Shown: positions 12,601 through 24,165 of the stretch, piece by piece
How the letters are laid out: each line of letters opens with the position of its first letter
How positions within the stretch are numbered: position 1 is the first letter of the stretch
From: Gnetum montanum
Taxonomy: Eukaryota > Streptophyta > Gnetopsida > Gnetales > Gnetaceae
NCBI GenBank assembly: GCA_015680685.1
Contig: MNCI01002331.1
Span: 281,540 to 345,539, forward strand
Direction of reading: 5' to 3'
Length of the DNA stretch: 64,000 nt
Notes under the pieces: model-generated
Seen by the model: only the letters and a program-made list of their open reading frames with translations
Told to the model about the DNA's origin: nothing
The model's database searches: none
Position numbers and translations under genes: made by a program

Positions 12601-13059
12601 TCCCCAGTTTGTCTCTTCTTCTTGACTCATTCATGGGTAGGGGTGTCTTTCTCTTAACTATTCTAACTTATCAATCTCTTCAACATAGGCACTAACAATT
12701 TCTTTTGCTAGTTCCATGTATTTATTGGATTTAGTCTCTTCATTTGTGATCAGCCATTGGGTGCCTTCTAATTATGTAGGTGCCACATACAAACATTTCT
12801 ACATATATATTTCTTCTACATATTTATTGCATGCAATTGTAGCCATTATCACTGTATGCAACATTAGAACTCTCCATCTTTGTATAATACTAGCTTCATC
12901 TTTCTTGGAAATTTCCAAGGACAAGTCACGAATCCCAAGCTTAGCATCAACAGTGCTAAGCTAAGCTCTTCCCATAATAATTGGAAATTCTTTCTTATTT
13001 TCTCCACATGAATGACTAGAAAATCCATGGGATAAGACCAGCCACTAATTGTTATAATC
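9690..13059 (-). pseudogene. Degenerate pol of element M1 (protease end, RT, RNase H, integrase)
   Basis: Minus-strand Ty3-type pol, heavily interrupted. In order: the end of the protease region (13050-12864, with SGWSYPMDFLVI, as in P4); the linker ahead of RT (12564-12330); the RT start with GFIYPIADSEW (about 12260-12230); an RT block resembling YNAPATFQR and SMDDF (about 11975-11880); RNase H with PFHIMIGASNYALG (about 11420-11375); and integrase with ISDNETHFTSA (about 10400-10370) and ANGQAEVTN (about 10310-10285). A C-terminal stretch like P4's follows to 9690. Integrase normally inserts the cDNA. Gag and the protease active site are missing: the LTR end at 13060 abuts mid-protease. 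No chromodomain is seen, consistent with a Tat/Athila lineage. Confidence 0.8.
11589..11654. repeat. 33-bp tandem duplication inside pol
   Basis: TATAATGTCTCATGTGGCCC plus 13 further bases at 11589 is repeated immediately at 11622 with few changes. It lies between the RT and RNase H parts of M1 pol. Being 11 codons long, it would not shift the frame. Confidence 0.85.
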
Positions 13060-13975
13060 ACATGAGTGGTGGAACAATCTAACACCCAATCATACAAGTC
13101 ATAGGTGTTCATGTGTGACTAGATTGTAATCCATGAATGAGGCAATGTGAATATGCTAGTAATTGGTTTAAGTTCGAGATTGTTGTTTTCCCACATTAAG
13201 TTAGTGAGATATATGTGTATGGTTTAGCACACCGTCAGGTATATGATAACTGATGTTGTTGGGTCATTGCTACTCCTAGTGAACATGATGAAATGGATAT
13301 AGTTTCCAAGTCTAAGTAAAATAATAAATGAATCTATTCTATCCTATAGAAATGGATATCCATTCTTGATTTTTCATACACATCATGGGCTTATGTAACC
13401 ATTACTAGGATTGCCAAGTACTTTGCTATTGGGCGAACCAAGCAAAAATACTACTGGGTTATCAAATGATCACACTTTACTCTCGAAATTAATCGTATCC
13501 ATTCTGCATACTAACAATAGTAATAGTAAAGTGCATGGAATAGATAAACATTAACCATGAAAGCAATAATTAGTAGTCTAAGTAAAAATGGTAAACACTA
13601 TTCTAAGTAATGTAGTAAACTAGAAGAATGCTGCAATAGTATAAAATAACTTGATCTTTATTACTGGTCACACTTGCACCTAAGTATCAAATGTTTGAAT
13701 AAAGATTCCATTCACTAAGTCATACTACACTGTGGGCATTCACACTTCTAAGTGCTTAAGACTAAATTAACGAAAACAAAATAAAAGAGTTCTGCTATTA
13801 TGGAATGAAACTTATTTCAGATTCATGTGCCTAAGTGCTATATTTATAGGCTATCATGCATCCTGCAATATTACATATGCAATGATGTAGCTTATGCTAT
13901 GATATTAGATCTATGATATTGTAGCTACAATATCAAATCTACGATATCGTAGTCCTACAAAAATCAACTTTATCA
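13060..13975 (-). mobile_element. 5' LTR of element M1 (minus strand)
   Basis: On the minus strand this LTR starts TGATAAAGTTGA at 13975. It contains several decayed GATATC motifs (13875-13950), a TATA box (plus-strand TATATTTATAGG, 13839-13850) and the standard LTR body including the AATAAAGATCAAG region near 13645-13660. It ends near 13060 with a degraded CACTCATGTG. No primer-binding site follows, because the adjacent DNA is already pol. On its other side the RTE LINE begins at 13976. Confidence 0.8.
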
Positions 13976-14265
13976 ATCCCACACTTATTTGTAGTTGTCA
14001 TGGATGAATTAACAAAGGATATCTAGAATAAAATTCCTTGGTGCATACTTTTTGCATATGATATTATATTAGTGGATAGAGCTTTAGAAAATATTGCTTT
14101 TAAAATAGAAAAGTGGATGTATGTTCTTGAATCAAAAGGCTTAAAAATTAGTAAAGGTAAGATATAATATATGGAATATAATTTCAATAGCAACATAAAT
14201 AGTGGGAAAATAGAAGTGATAATTCAAGGCAAAAAGTCCCTATTACAAATAGTTCTATTGCCTAG
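13976..14265 (+). pseudogene. RTE-type LINE reverse transcriptase, 5' fragment
   Basis: The plus strand encodes SIPHLFVVVMDELTKDI, then IPWCILFAYDIILVD. The latter is the RT catalytic block with A-Y-D-I in place of A-D-D-I. KIEKWMYVLESKGLKISKGK and YMEYNF follow. This pattern is typical of plant RTE-clade non-LTR retrotransposons. The fragment is cut on the left by the LTR of M1 and on the right by P1 (14266). Its continuation is at 19725-20310. The last five bases (CCTAG, 14261-14265) are the P1 target duplication. Confidence 0.85.
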
Positions 14266-15099
14266 TCATGAATTCTGTTTTTCATAAGCTCCAGTATCGG
14301 AGCGACCGTGATATCGAGTACATGATATCATGGCCCAAGATGCCATATCAGGCATTCAATATCACAAGGTTACTCCTGGGCCTATAAATATAACCCTTGG
14401 GTACACGATTTAGGTGTATTTTTTGGTAGTTAAGTAGCGAAACTCTTGCAGTTTGTTCATTTGAGAGTTAGAATATTTTCCAAGTGCCCTCAGCAGGAGG
14501 TCTAAGTGTGATTGAATCTTTATTCAAAGCATTGATGTACTTGAACACATCATTGTGTTGGCAATAAAGATGAGCTCTTTTGATTCATCCTTGCAACACT
14601 TGAGACTTTCTTTCTTTATGCATTTACATACTGTGATTTCATGTAGCTTACATTAATGTTATTCATTTAGTAATTAATTTTGATTAATTAAGCAACTAAT
14701 TAGAATACACAAGCATGACCCCTTCGAACATACATGTGACACTTGGTAGCTCAGAAACGATTAATGTTTGACAACTCAGGAGTGTTTATACAAAGTTCAA
14801 GATGTGCCCATGACTAGATTAGATAATAGTTTACTTAGCATTTAGTTACTCTCACTTTCATTATTGTTTTTAGGTGATCAAATCAATAAAACATAAAATG
14901 ATAAAAATCTTATGCTTAGTCACACTTAACCATACAATTGCATTTCACAAGTGGGACTGGGAAGACAATGAATGGACAACACAAACTCTCTATTTAGCTC
15001 TAGCATACTTGGTAATTAAAGTTTATGGAATTTGAACGGATTGCATGTGAACACCTATGATTCATATGGTTGGACGTAGGAGTACCTCACCACTCATCA
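14266..15099 (+). mobile_element. 5' LTR of P1
   Basis: Starts TCATGAATTC, corresponding to TGATGAATCA in the 3' LTR, and ends CCACTCATCA. It contains decayed GATATC motifs (14308-14370), CCTATAAATAT at 14381 and an AATAAAGATGAG signal region near 14562-14574. Compared with the 3' LTR it lacks about 36 bases near 14808, around 'gatgtgc..ctagatt'. Confidence 0.9.
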
Positions 15100-15100
15100 C

Positions 15101-15118
15101 TGGCATCATTGCCATGGA
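15101..15118 (+). other. Primer-binding site, tRNA-Asp type (P1)
   Basis: TGGCATCATTGCCATGGA follows the LTR after one base. It is a decayed version of the intact P2 site TGGCGCCGTTGCCGGGGA, and most differences are C-to-T or G-to-A changes. Confidence 0.8.
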
Positions 15119-15257
15119 CTTTAGTTCTACGTGCATTATCTAAACTTAGTGAAACTCATTAACCTCATTGTTTGAACCCTAAGAGTAAAATCTTACAAAA
15201 AAAAAATTATTATTACAATAAATTTAAATCTTAATCACACACTACATATAAATTCAT

Positions 15258-15605
15258 TGACAAAAAATGTCATCTTCTCACAGGATTTTATCTTCACCCA
15301 AGGCAAACTAGGTGCCTCAACAATACTGGGGGGTATATGCTCATCCTAATGAGTATGTACCAGACTTCACCTTCATCTTACATCAAGATGAAATGTGCAG
15401 TGGTGTAACATGAAAGGCAACATTATGTTGCCACCTAATCGATCTATTCCAACTATGCTCTAGCTAATGCTTGCACAACATGAACGTTAATATCTTCAGA
15501 GGAAGTATGAGATGTGAGATCGTGATTCAAGGGATTATCATCCCACTGAAGCACAAAGGTTAAGGGATCACTAGCTGGAGCACCAACACGAGCTAGTTAG
15601 AGAAT
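15258..15605 (+). pseudogene. Gag N-terminal fragment of P1
   Basis: ATGTCATCTTCTCAC at 15269 starts a broken frame equivalent to the gag start of P4 at 49930. Shared blocks are NEYVPDFTFILHQDE (P4: DEYVHEFTFILHQDE), a CCACCTAATCGATC region, and the 'ggattatcatcccactgaagcacaaagg' region. Stops occur after a few tens of codons. The similarity ends near 15605, where integrase-side sequence starts. Confidence 0.75.
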
Positions 15606-16839
15606 CTTTACAAAGTATGTCTTGACAGCCTGGTACACTAGTGTGTCCCTGACACGGATCAACTATGCATTCTCCATAATGCTCATGAGGGCCCTTGTGA
15701 GGGCCATTATGTTGGGAGACACATGGCAATCAAAATCCTCATGGTGGGATATTACTGGCCAATAATCTTCAAGGATGCACACCAATTCGTCTACACTTGT
15801 GATCATTGTCAAAGGGATGGTGGAATGACAACTTGAATGGAGGGGCCATAGTAATGGATTTATCCTCTTGAGTCATTTGATATTTGGGGCATTGACTTTA
15901 TGGATCCCATTGCACCTTTGTCAAATGAAAGGGCATATATAATAGTCGCAATTGACTATTACACTAAGTGGGCAAAAGAAACAGCCATCATCGACTATAC
16001 ATCCACTACTACTGCTCAATTTATACAAAAAAAAATATCATAAATAGCTTTGGTATGCCTCATGTGTTAATTTCTAACAATGGAACTCATTTTACAGGTG
16101 CCACTTTTTGAAAACTTATGTGGGGCTTAGGGGTTGAGCACAAACTCACAACACCTTATCACCCTCAAGCCAATGGTCAAGTTGAGGTCACTAATTAGGA
16201 GATTACAAAAATTCTAACATGCACTATTAGCAAATACAGAAGGGACTAGAGCACCAAATTAAACAATGCCCTTTAGGCCTATCACTCCACATGGAAGCTT
16301 CCCATAGGTTATTATCCCTATGAGCTTGTGTATGGAAAACTACCAACACTGCCCATCCAATCCAAGGTCCATACACTCACTACAGCCTATGACATTGACT
16401 TGGATCTAATTCTAGCATAAAAAAATGATTAATGAACCTTAACTTGCTAGATGAAAATCGATTAATGGCCCTATCATCCAATGAAATGCGTAAGGAATTC
16501 AACAAGAAATTCCATGACCTTAAAATAAGAAAAGTCAAGTTTCAACTAGGAGACAAGGTTCTCTATTGGAATCTTGCACACGTACCTCAATGAACCAAAT
16601 TTCAAACATTGTGAGAAGGACCTTACATTATTGATGAGACTTTTCCATCTAGGGCCATGATTATCTATAAACCTAACAACCCAAATAAGAAGCAATTAGT
16701 CAACATTCAACAATTGAAACCTTATCATGAGCCCAAGCCAACCAACTCAACAGACACCTTGCTAGATGAACAACCATGTTCAATCTTTCAGATCTCCCCC
16801 TTCCAACTTAGTTGTGGGGGAGATGGCCATTCATACTAA
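15606..16839 (+). pseudogene. Integrase and pol C-terminus of P1
   Basis: Frameshifted integrase. The zinc-binding region (about 15675-15820) has AHEGPCEGHYVGRH, GYYWP and CDHCQRDG, giving the H-H-C-C pattern. In the core, the first aspartate is in WGIDFMDPI (about 15885). The second is replaced by asparagine (SNNGTHFTG, about 16072). The glutamate is retained in ANGQVEVTN (about 16170-16195). The C-terminal portion (16657-16839) ends QISPFQLSCGGDG, as in P4. Loss of the second catalytic aspartate and the many breaks mean no active integrase. Confidence 0.85.
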
Positions 16840-18850
16840 CACTTTACATGGCTCCTTAGTATTTTGACTTTTTTGTTTTACACATTTTTGGTTTTACAAC
16901 TTTTTGTTTTCATAGTCTTTATTTTACATCTTTTTGTTTTCTAGGTTATTGATCTTTTTTGAGTTTTTTTGTTTTACACCATTGTTAGTATATTTAATAT
17001 TTCTTGAATACTCTTTTAAGTTCTTTTATATTTTCTTATATTTTATGTGATTCTCTACTCTTTTTGCTAATAAGATGTGAGGTACAGTGGTAATGTGCTA
17101 CTCGATGGTGGTATATTTCATTTGCAATTCGATTGTTGATGTCTAGTTTTTGAATTTTAATGTCGTTACTGATGACTAGGACATGGTTTCTTTTCATGTA
17201 ATAGGTAGCAAGTACACATCATCCACTCATCCATGCACTCTATGGTTTTATTTGTTTTGGAAACATGCAGTCCCTTTTTCACTAATGCAACCTTAATAAA
17301 TTCGTGACTTGTGTAATTTTTGGAACTAGGAAGGAATCAAAATTTTGGATAGGGTGTGGCTTCAAAAGGATGTGATATTATTTATTCTTTTCTATTTTTC
17401 TATGTGCGGGAGTGTTCTCATGAGCTTCTCACCATTTTGTGTCATTCAACAATAGGAAGTCAAATAAGTCCTTGCATGGTGTGGTCCTCATCAAGAGAGA
17501 GAGAGAGAGAGAGAGAGAGATGAGGATTCAAAGCACACCCCTTGGACAAAATGAATGTGAAAATTCATGAGTCTTTGCATGGTGTGATTCCCATCAAAAA
17601 AATAAAAATAAAAATAATATGAAAATTCAAAGCACACCCCTCTAAGGGCTATAAGCACTAGTTATGGGACTTGTCTTGTCTCCTCTAACTAAGACACTTT
17701 CTTGCTTCCTACTTTCTCTCCAATTTGGAATGGTGGTTGTTTTGTGGGAGCATTCTTGTGTCTTAGGGGATGGACTAGTCTTAGAATGTTGATGCGAAAT
17801 CACTAAAAGTGGTTGGTTTTGGTATGGACTAAGGATGGACACTACCGAGTCATTTAATCATGAACTCCACAAGGGACTTCATGTGACCATAATGAGGAAC
17901 TCCATTTTATTCTCTCTTTCATTCATCTATGCTTTTCATGCCTCACCTCATTGCTGGTTTCATGTATTGATTTGATGATCTAGTTTGATGTGTTGGGTTT
18001 CTCAGTCAATTACTTCTAGGTTTTTGTACTTAACCTTCCATAACCATTAATCATCCATGGTGCCCATAGACTCCTTGGTTTGAAGTTATGCAAAGGCCTA
18101 AAAGGCCCGTGCCTACTTTGGGGAGGACTCACTTTCATATCTTTTGGTTTGGTTAAGTTAAGTTCTTTAACCTTAGACATTTTTACAATTGAATTCTTTT
18201 TATTTACCCCATCAATGCCATCCAATTATACATATATTCCCAACTATTTTTAGTGAATTTATTCTTTTTATTGTTATGAATTTCTATATCCTCTTTCTAA
18301 TATTCCTTGTGTTAAGATTTTTCTAAATTTTATGGACCACTTCTCTTACTTAACCCATTCATCAGTCTTTCCACTAACATTATCAAGCAACCAATCTACC
18401 ACAATCACAACTTAGCTAGATAAAATAACTAATGAGACAAGGTATTCAATCACCATGTGTTACATTTTATATACTAATCCTTGATTTTGTTGTGATTGTA
18501 GTGGGGAACATGGACTAGAAGTGGGACTATCTTCACCAAGGAGGATGCAATAATATCACTCATGAAAAATCATTCATGACCACTAAATCTCTTCTACCTC
18601 TCCCTCAATCTTCTGTTGCTAAGAGGGGTCAGATGTCCATTGGATCTAAAGGTGTTCTTTCCTATTGTCATGAACACCCAATTCTGTACACAATTGTAAT
18701 AATGTATGCTCAAGCACTTCTGTATTTGTCTATTTTCTCTGTGTCACTTTGCATGTTAGTCAAACATTCCATACCTCCTATATATTTTGTAAAGGACTTG
18801 TTCCTCTTCTTCTGTACTCAAGGACAAGTTTCCATTCAGTCATGGGGATA
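16840..18850 (+). other. Noncoding post-pol region of P1
   Basis: T-rich start (16850-17050, repeated TTTTGTTTTACA words) as in P2 and P4. It includes a GA microsatellite, an approximate duplication of 'catggtgtgg..aaagcacacccc' (17472-17545 and 17577-17641), and the conserved block at 18080-18132 with CTACTTTGGGGAGGACTCAC. A polypurine-like TCATGGGGATA (18839-18850) precedes the 3' LTR. An open frame at 18576-18872 crosses into the LTR and is not supported as a gene. Confidence 0.65.
17494..17520. repeat. GA dinucleotide microsatellite
   Basis: An uninterrupted run of GA repeats, about 13 units, inside the post-pol noncoding region of P1. It sits at the place where P2 and P4 have only 'tcatcaa'- or 'tcacgaa'-type sequence, so it expanded after insertion. 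Confidence 0.95.
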
Positions 18851-19724
18851 TGATGAATCATGTTTTTCGTAAGCTTTGATATCGGAGCAGCTGTGATATC
18901 AAGTACATGATATTGGGTATGCAATATCATCACCCAAGATGCAATATTGAGCATTTGATATCATAGGGTTACTCCTGGGCCTATAAATACATCCCTTGGG
19001 CACATGATTCAGGTGTAGTTTTTGGTAGTCAAGCAGTGAAACTCTTGCAGTTTGTTCATTTGAGAGTTAGAATATTTTCCAAGTTCCCATAGTAGGAAGT
19101 CTAAGTGTGATCAGATCTTTATTCAAGGCATTGATGTACCTGAATACATCATTGTGTTGGCAATAAAGACAAGCTCTTTTGATTCATCCTTACAACACTT
19201 GAGACTTTCTTTCTTTATGCATTTACATACCATGATTTCATGCAGCTTACATTAATGTTATTCATTTAATAATTAATTTTGTTTAATTAAGCAACTAATT
19301 AGAATACACAAGCATGACCCCTTTGAACATATGTGTGACACTTGGTAGCTCAAAAATAGTTAGCATTTGACAACCCAGCAGTGTTTACACAAAGTTCAGG
19401 ATGTGCTCGAGAAGTGAGGATGGTTACTAGTGTTAGGCTAGATTAGCCAATAGTTTACTTAGCATTTAGTTACTCTCACTTTCATTATTGTTTTTAGGTG
19501 ATCAAATCAATAAAACATAAAATGATAAAAATCTTATGCCTTAGTCACACTTAACCATACACTTGCATTTCACAAGTGGGATGAGGAAGACAACGAACAA
19601 ACAACAAGAACTCACCATTTAGCTCTAGTGTACTTGGTAATTAAAGTTTGCGGAATTCAACCAGATTGCACGTGAATGCCTATGATTCATATGGTTGGGT
19701 GTAGGGGTACCTCACTGCTCATCA
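18851..19724 (+). mobile_element. 3' LTR of P1
   Basis: Starts TGATGAATCATG after TCATGGGGATA and ends CTGCTCATCA, followed by the duplication CCTAG. It contains GATATC motifs (18880-18960), CTATAAATAC (18981-18990) and an AATAAAGACAAG signal region (19161-19172). At 874 bp it is longer than the 834-bp 5' copy because of a deletion in the latter. Confidence 0.92.
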
Positions 19725-20310
19725 CCTAGGATCAATGCTCCAATCATATGGTGAAATTAATAAAGATATAAGAAATAAAATTAAGGTACGATCATCAAAA
19801 ATGAAAATAGGCTAGTGGAAAAAAGCCTAATAAAACTAAAGGAAAAATTTTATAGGATAGTAATTAGGCATGCTATTTTATATGGTGCTAAATATTAGAC
19901 AATACAAAAAAGACATGAATAATAGTTAATGTGGTAGAAATGCAAATGATTAAATAGATGTTGAATGTTACTCAAAGAGATAAATTGCATAATATAGATA
20001 TTTTAGGAAATCTTGGAGTGGTTTCTATTTTATATAAGGTGTAGGAATAATTTCTTAAATGATTTGGACAATTGCAAAGAATATCAAATAATGTGCCCAT
20101 GAAAAAGATTGTTACATCATTGTTTTAGGAAAGCCATGAAAAGGAAGAACAAAAAAGATATGGGAGAAAATGATTGAAGATGATTTGAAGGAATTACAAA
20201 TAAACAAAGATATAGTTCTTTATAGAGTTGAATGTTAGAAAAAAAAATTAAAAAAACTCTTGTAGCCAACCCCATTATGTTGGGACAAGGCTAGGATGAT
20301 GACGATGACA
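19725..20310 (+). pseudogene. RTE-type LINE, 3' fragment
   Basis: Continuation of the LINE interrupted by P1. It encodes LGSMLQSYGEINKDIRNKI, then HAILYGAKY, VVEMQMIKXMLNVTQRDKL and the end of the RT C-terminal region. The 3' terminus CCAACCCCATTATGTTGGGA, followed by CAAGGCTAGGATGATGACG, is the typical plant RTE tail that ends in a short trinucleotide repeat. Many stops; an old, dead copy. Confidence 0.85.
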
Positions 20311-21746
20311 AAAATGGTACTTGCCTTGGTAAAGTGAGCCATTTACAAAGTTTATTTCAGTACTAAGTGTTGCATCATAGTAATTAACCCAACCCATTAA
20401 TAAAACTAAAGCGATGTTGTGAACTTGCTACCTACACCTACCTATATTTTTGTATTGTGGAGCTTTTATTATGCTAGTGTAACATGGTCATCGCAAAAGC
20501 CACCAAAGTAGTCTCTCACTATACATTAACATTCAATAGTAGACCTACCTACCTATTAAAATGAAAAACTAACATGTGTTAACCTACTTGATCTAGCTTT
20601 GGAGATAAGACTATAATTTGGTTGATTTTGTCTTTTTTAGTAATGAATGATGTATAAGAAAATAATAACAAGACCTTAAGTGTGACTCGAACCGGTACCC
20701 TAAAGCTAGTTTGGGGGTGTTGGAACTAGAAATAAGTAAAACATAAGTACACCCAAAGATTTATGGAAGTCTATAACTCAATGCTACATAGTAGAATCAA
20801 ACCTATGACCTATGGTTACTAGGCCAAGACCCATACTACTAGGCTAACACCTCATTGTTAGCTAAAGTTATTTTGACTAAATATACTAGCAAGATATATT
20901 ACTAGCATAATACTTTCATAGAACTTACATAGAACATAATGGTTATCTTCTAAATATTTTAGGGCTTTTTTGATTAGGTGAATTTGAAGATGCTGAATTT
21001 GTGCAAATGATGATTTGATAGATTCATAAATCTAAGTAGATTACACTTCCATTGGTGAAATCCAAATAGAATAATAAAAAAAAAGGAAATGGTGTGCTTG
21101 ACATGAGTCTAAAGATTAATCTAGGTAAACCTCCATGGAATTAAGTAAAACTAACAATTTTCTAAATATAATGGATGGACTTTGCTAATCTAGCACCCAG
21201 AGAATGGGCAACCAAACATGCCCTCTTGCTTATATACCTCTTTCATTATTTTATGCAATAGTCCTATTAGGGATTAGGAATTTAATGATTAAGTTACAAT
21301 ACCATTTTTGATTTTTTATTGGATAATGTTAATAAACACAATATGTTTGCAACACTTTCACATTGGTGAGTACCTACATGTTAGTAAACTCAATATGTTT
21401 GCAATGCTATCATGTTGGTAAGTACCAACATAGAAGTTTGATTCATAGAATAAAGGTACTTAAGTTTGGAAAATGTAGTTATCACCTCAATTTTGAATGA
21501 GATAAATGGAAAATATTTGGAGAGTTCCTTAGTTTTCAATAATTTGTTGATTTTTTATGGTGTCTTATTCATAAAAGTTTTTTTTATCAATTCGATGTAT
21601 AGGAATTATTTCTCACCACGAGTCTCTCTATAAAAGTAAATACTCCTCTTCACATCAGGTTTAAAGTGATAATTTGAGAGAATAATTGTTACATGGATTT
21701 CATTTGTAGGGCCATCATTCAATGTGCATGACTATCATAAACCATA
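20311..21746. other. No gene recognised; SINE-like trace
   Basis: AT-rich intergenic DNA. At 20687-20697 the minus strand has GGTTCGAGTCA, like an RNA polymerase III B box, in a context (20670-20870) reminiscent of tRNA-derived SINE fossils elsewhere in the window. No supported gene. Confidence 0.5.
21337..21440. repeat. Imperfect tandem duplication, about 55 bp
   Basis: 'CAATATGTTTGCAA..c' followed by '..ttGGTgAGTACC.AACATg' occurs twice in succession, at about 21340-21391 and 21392-21440. Confidence 0.7.
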
Positions 21747-22274
21747 TGATGAGTCGCATTTTGGGCGACCACGATATTGCGTACGCAATATCGCGTAGCC
21801 CACCGCCAATTCTATAAATAAGAGGTGGTCCTCCCTTGTTTCACAATCTAGTTTTAGTCCCTTAGCAAAACTCTAGCAGTTTTACCCCTCCAGAGATAGA
21901 ATTATTTTCTAGTGTATGCCCGCAGTGTGGTGATTGTAATTGTACGACATCCTTTATTCAAGTGTGACGTACTTGGATATGCACATGACTGGAAATAAAG
22001 ATTGAGATTACTTCATCATTATAACATTCACTTAGTTTAATTAATTATTTAATTGTTATTTACTGCTTTCCTAGTTAATCTCTTCTTACCCTTATNATCT
22101 GAACTAAACCATATGTGACAAAGATAATACTAGTCTAGGTGGGAAGACGATGAACTGTGACCTAAGGCTAACTATCTAAATGCCACAACTAGTCCGTCTG
22201 TGGAGTTTGACCAGATCGCACGTGTAACACTCGTATTCGTATGGTTGAGTGTAGGGGTACCTTGCCACTCATCA
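21747..22274 (+). mobile_element. 5' LTR of P2 (assembled short)
   Basis: Starts TGATGAGTCGCATTTTGGG and ends CCACTCATCA. The GATATT/GCGTACGC palindromic cluster is at 21769-21797, the TATA box CTATAAATA at 21812-21820, and an AATAAAGATTGAG region near 21993. It is about 270 bp shorter than the 3' LTR. The missing part coincides exactly with the unresolved base at 22096, so the shortness is probably an assembly gap. Confidence 0.9.
22096..22096. other. Unresolved base marking an assembly gap
   Basis: A single n stands between 'cccttat' and 'atctgaactaaacc'. The 3' LTR has about 270 extra bases between the matching points (about 29661 and 29936). Confidence 0.85.
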
Positions 22275-22275
22275 T

Positions 22276-22293
22276 TGGCGCCGTTGCCGGGGA
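22276..22293 (+). other. Primer-binding site for tRNA-Asp (P2)
   Basis: TGGCGCCGTTGCCGGGGA follows the LTR after one base. As recalled, it is the exact reverse complement of the last 18 nucleotides (with CCA) of plant tRNA-Asp, the primer typical of Athila-type elements. Confidence 0.92.
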
Positions 22294-22416
22294 CGGTGCT
22301 AGTTATCTAGATTAGTTATATCATACAAGGTTTCTGTAAAGGATTTAACGATATATCTTTTAGAAAGAAATAATTATTAAAAGTCACATATAAATTCACA
22401 CACAAATTTCACAACC

Positions 22417-24165
22417 ATGCTTCTCCTACAAGACGATAATAACGCCACACCTAGTGAGGAAGTTCATTGGAGAACCAATGAACTATATGACAATGAAGAT
22501 TGGAGTACACAACCTGAAGTGGGGGTTTCTTATAAACATGAACGAAAACAATGTCATCACAATGCACGAAAGCATAACTTACCTGATGATGATGAACATC
22601 TACTGGCCACTACAAGCTTAACGCAAATACAAGAGGCTGTTCGAATCTCACATAGGCATTGTAAAAAGAGTCGTCTACCCAGGCTCGATTTAAACAACTT
22701 CCCTAATTTTTCAAGAGGCTATGACTTAGACCCATATCAACATTTACAAGCCTTCTACGATGCTTGCACATGGAATAACATTGATAATGGGTGGCAAAAA
22801 CCTAAGCTCTTTTCCATGACACTCGTTGGTCAAGCAAAAGTATGGTATAGATCATTAAAACCAAATTCAATATGACGTTGGTCAACAATGGTAGAAGTAT
22901 TTAATGAAAAATATCAAACCTATGCAAGAGTGTCAGCCTTGAGGAAACAAATCCAAGAGTGGAAACAAGCACAACATGAACACTTGGACATGGCCTTAGA
23001 AAGATATTATGCATTGTTAAACAACTATCCAGGCCATGGGTTTTTTGAGGAAAGGCTAATGTACCATATTATTGATGGGCTTCATGATGCAACAAGAGAA
23101 ACTCTAGGGGTGTATGCCCAAGGGCAACTATACGAACTACGAACCCATGAAATCCAAGAGCTTATTAAGCAGGTAGCAAAAGAAGAAGGAGAAATGGCTA
23201 GATGGGAGAGTGTTGAAAAACATCAACGGTACCAGAATCTCAACTTAACAAAGGTCCATGATCATAAAAAGGAGAAATCAACCTATCATAAGGAGGAAGA
23301 ACAATCTTTGCCAATACAACAATCATTAAAAGAAATCGAGGCAAAGATCAATAAGATGTTGGACTAGACATATCAAAAGTGTGGAGAATGTGTCAATATT
23401 ATTAGAGATAGAGTTTTGACAACCCAAGAAATAGGATAGAACACCATTAGACATTCGGAAAGAAGGAATGAAGGAAATAAGTGCTCAACTGCTAATCATA
23501 CATATGAATGCAACATTTGCCTGTACGATCACCCCAAGGGTTAATGCCCAATCTTGTTACATTTATATGAGCATTGGGGGAACATGCTACATCTAGAGTT
23601 CGTACAGAGATACTATGTTCGATCACAATGGCAACAATCCTAGTTATGGGGGAAACCATCCCTACGCAGGAGACATCCTTCATATTATCCGAATCTAAAC
23701 GCTTAGCAAGTTCAACATCCTGTTTCTCCAACTGAGCCACCATACTCTATCGCACCACATTACTATTCTCCACAATAATATTAGCCCATGCCCTCAACAC
23801 AACCACCACCTTGTGCACCTTACACTTCTCCTAATTTTCAACATTCTCATCCTTTCCCTTCTTCTACATTGCCACCAACTGTTCCTAAGGTGTCTACACC
23901 ACCACAACAACCCACGAACGTTCCTTGTGCTGCTACTACCAACAGCAGTGAGAGGCATCCTCAACATCCAAAGTATCCCTTCTTTAAACATGACTGTAAG
24001 AAGGGACAACACAATTCCGAGGCCACTACATCCTCCAACTCAGCCCAAGTCCCACACTGTGGTGAACCCTTATCTTCGAACCCAATGCCTCATGTAACTT
24101 CATCAAGGCCACCAACTCACACTCCAACAATCATACGGCCCAATGAACATAGACATGGAGAGTGA
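22417..24165 (+). pseudogene. Gag of P2
   Basis: ATG at 22417 opens a 152-codon frame. A single stop at 22873 separates it from a second 159-codon frame (22888-23367) in the same reading frame. The core matches retrotransposon gag: FPNFSRGYDLDPYQHLQAFYDAC, shown here only by its key residues F-x(6)-GYD and HLQAF (about 22700-22760); WYRSLKP before the stop; EVFNEKYQTYARV after it; and a helical region to 23360. A Cys/His motif C-x2-C-x3-H at 23509 is spoiled by a TAA. A proline-rich linker, PPCAPYTSP and later PPQQP (23788-24165), precedes where protease should begin. Nearly intact compared with gag in M2 and P4. Confidence 0.85.

Larger units (their letters stand above)
14266..19724 (+). mobile_element. 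Athila-like LTR retrotransposon P1, internally deleted
   Basis: A 5,459-bp element bounded by LTRs at 14266-15099 and 18851-19724 and flanked by the perfect 5-bp duplication CCTAG (14261-14265 and 19725-19729). Removing the element plus one duplication copy restores the LINE reading frame across the site, which confirms the boundaries. The inside holds a primer-binding site, the start of gag, then a jump straight to integrase. Most of gag and all of protease, RT and RNase H are missing. It could only have moved with help from another element, and the remaining frames are broken. Confidence 0.92.

Noticed and set aside
18576-18872. 98-codon open frame with hydrophobic stretch, possible small membrane protein
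   Set aside because: It runs from the noncoding 3' region of P1 into its LTR; the corresponding region of P4 encodes a different peptide, so no selection is visible.
23492-24012. Minus-strand frames in the gag linker of P2
   Set aside because: Low-complexity shadows of the proline-rich plus-strand linker.
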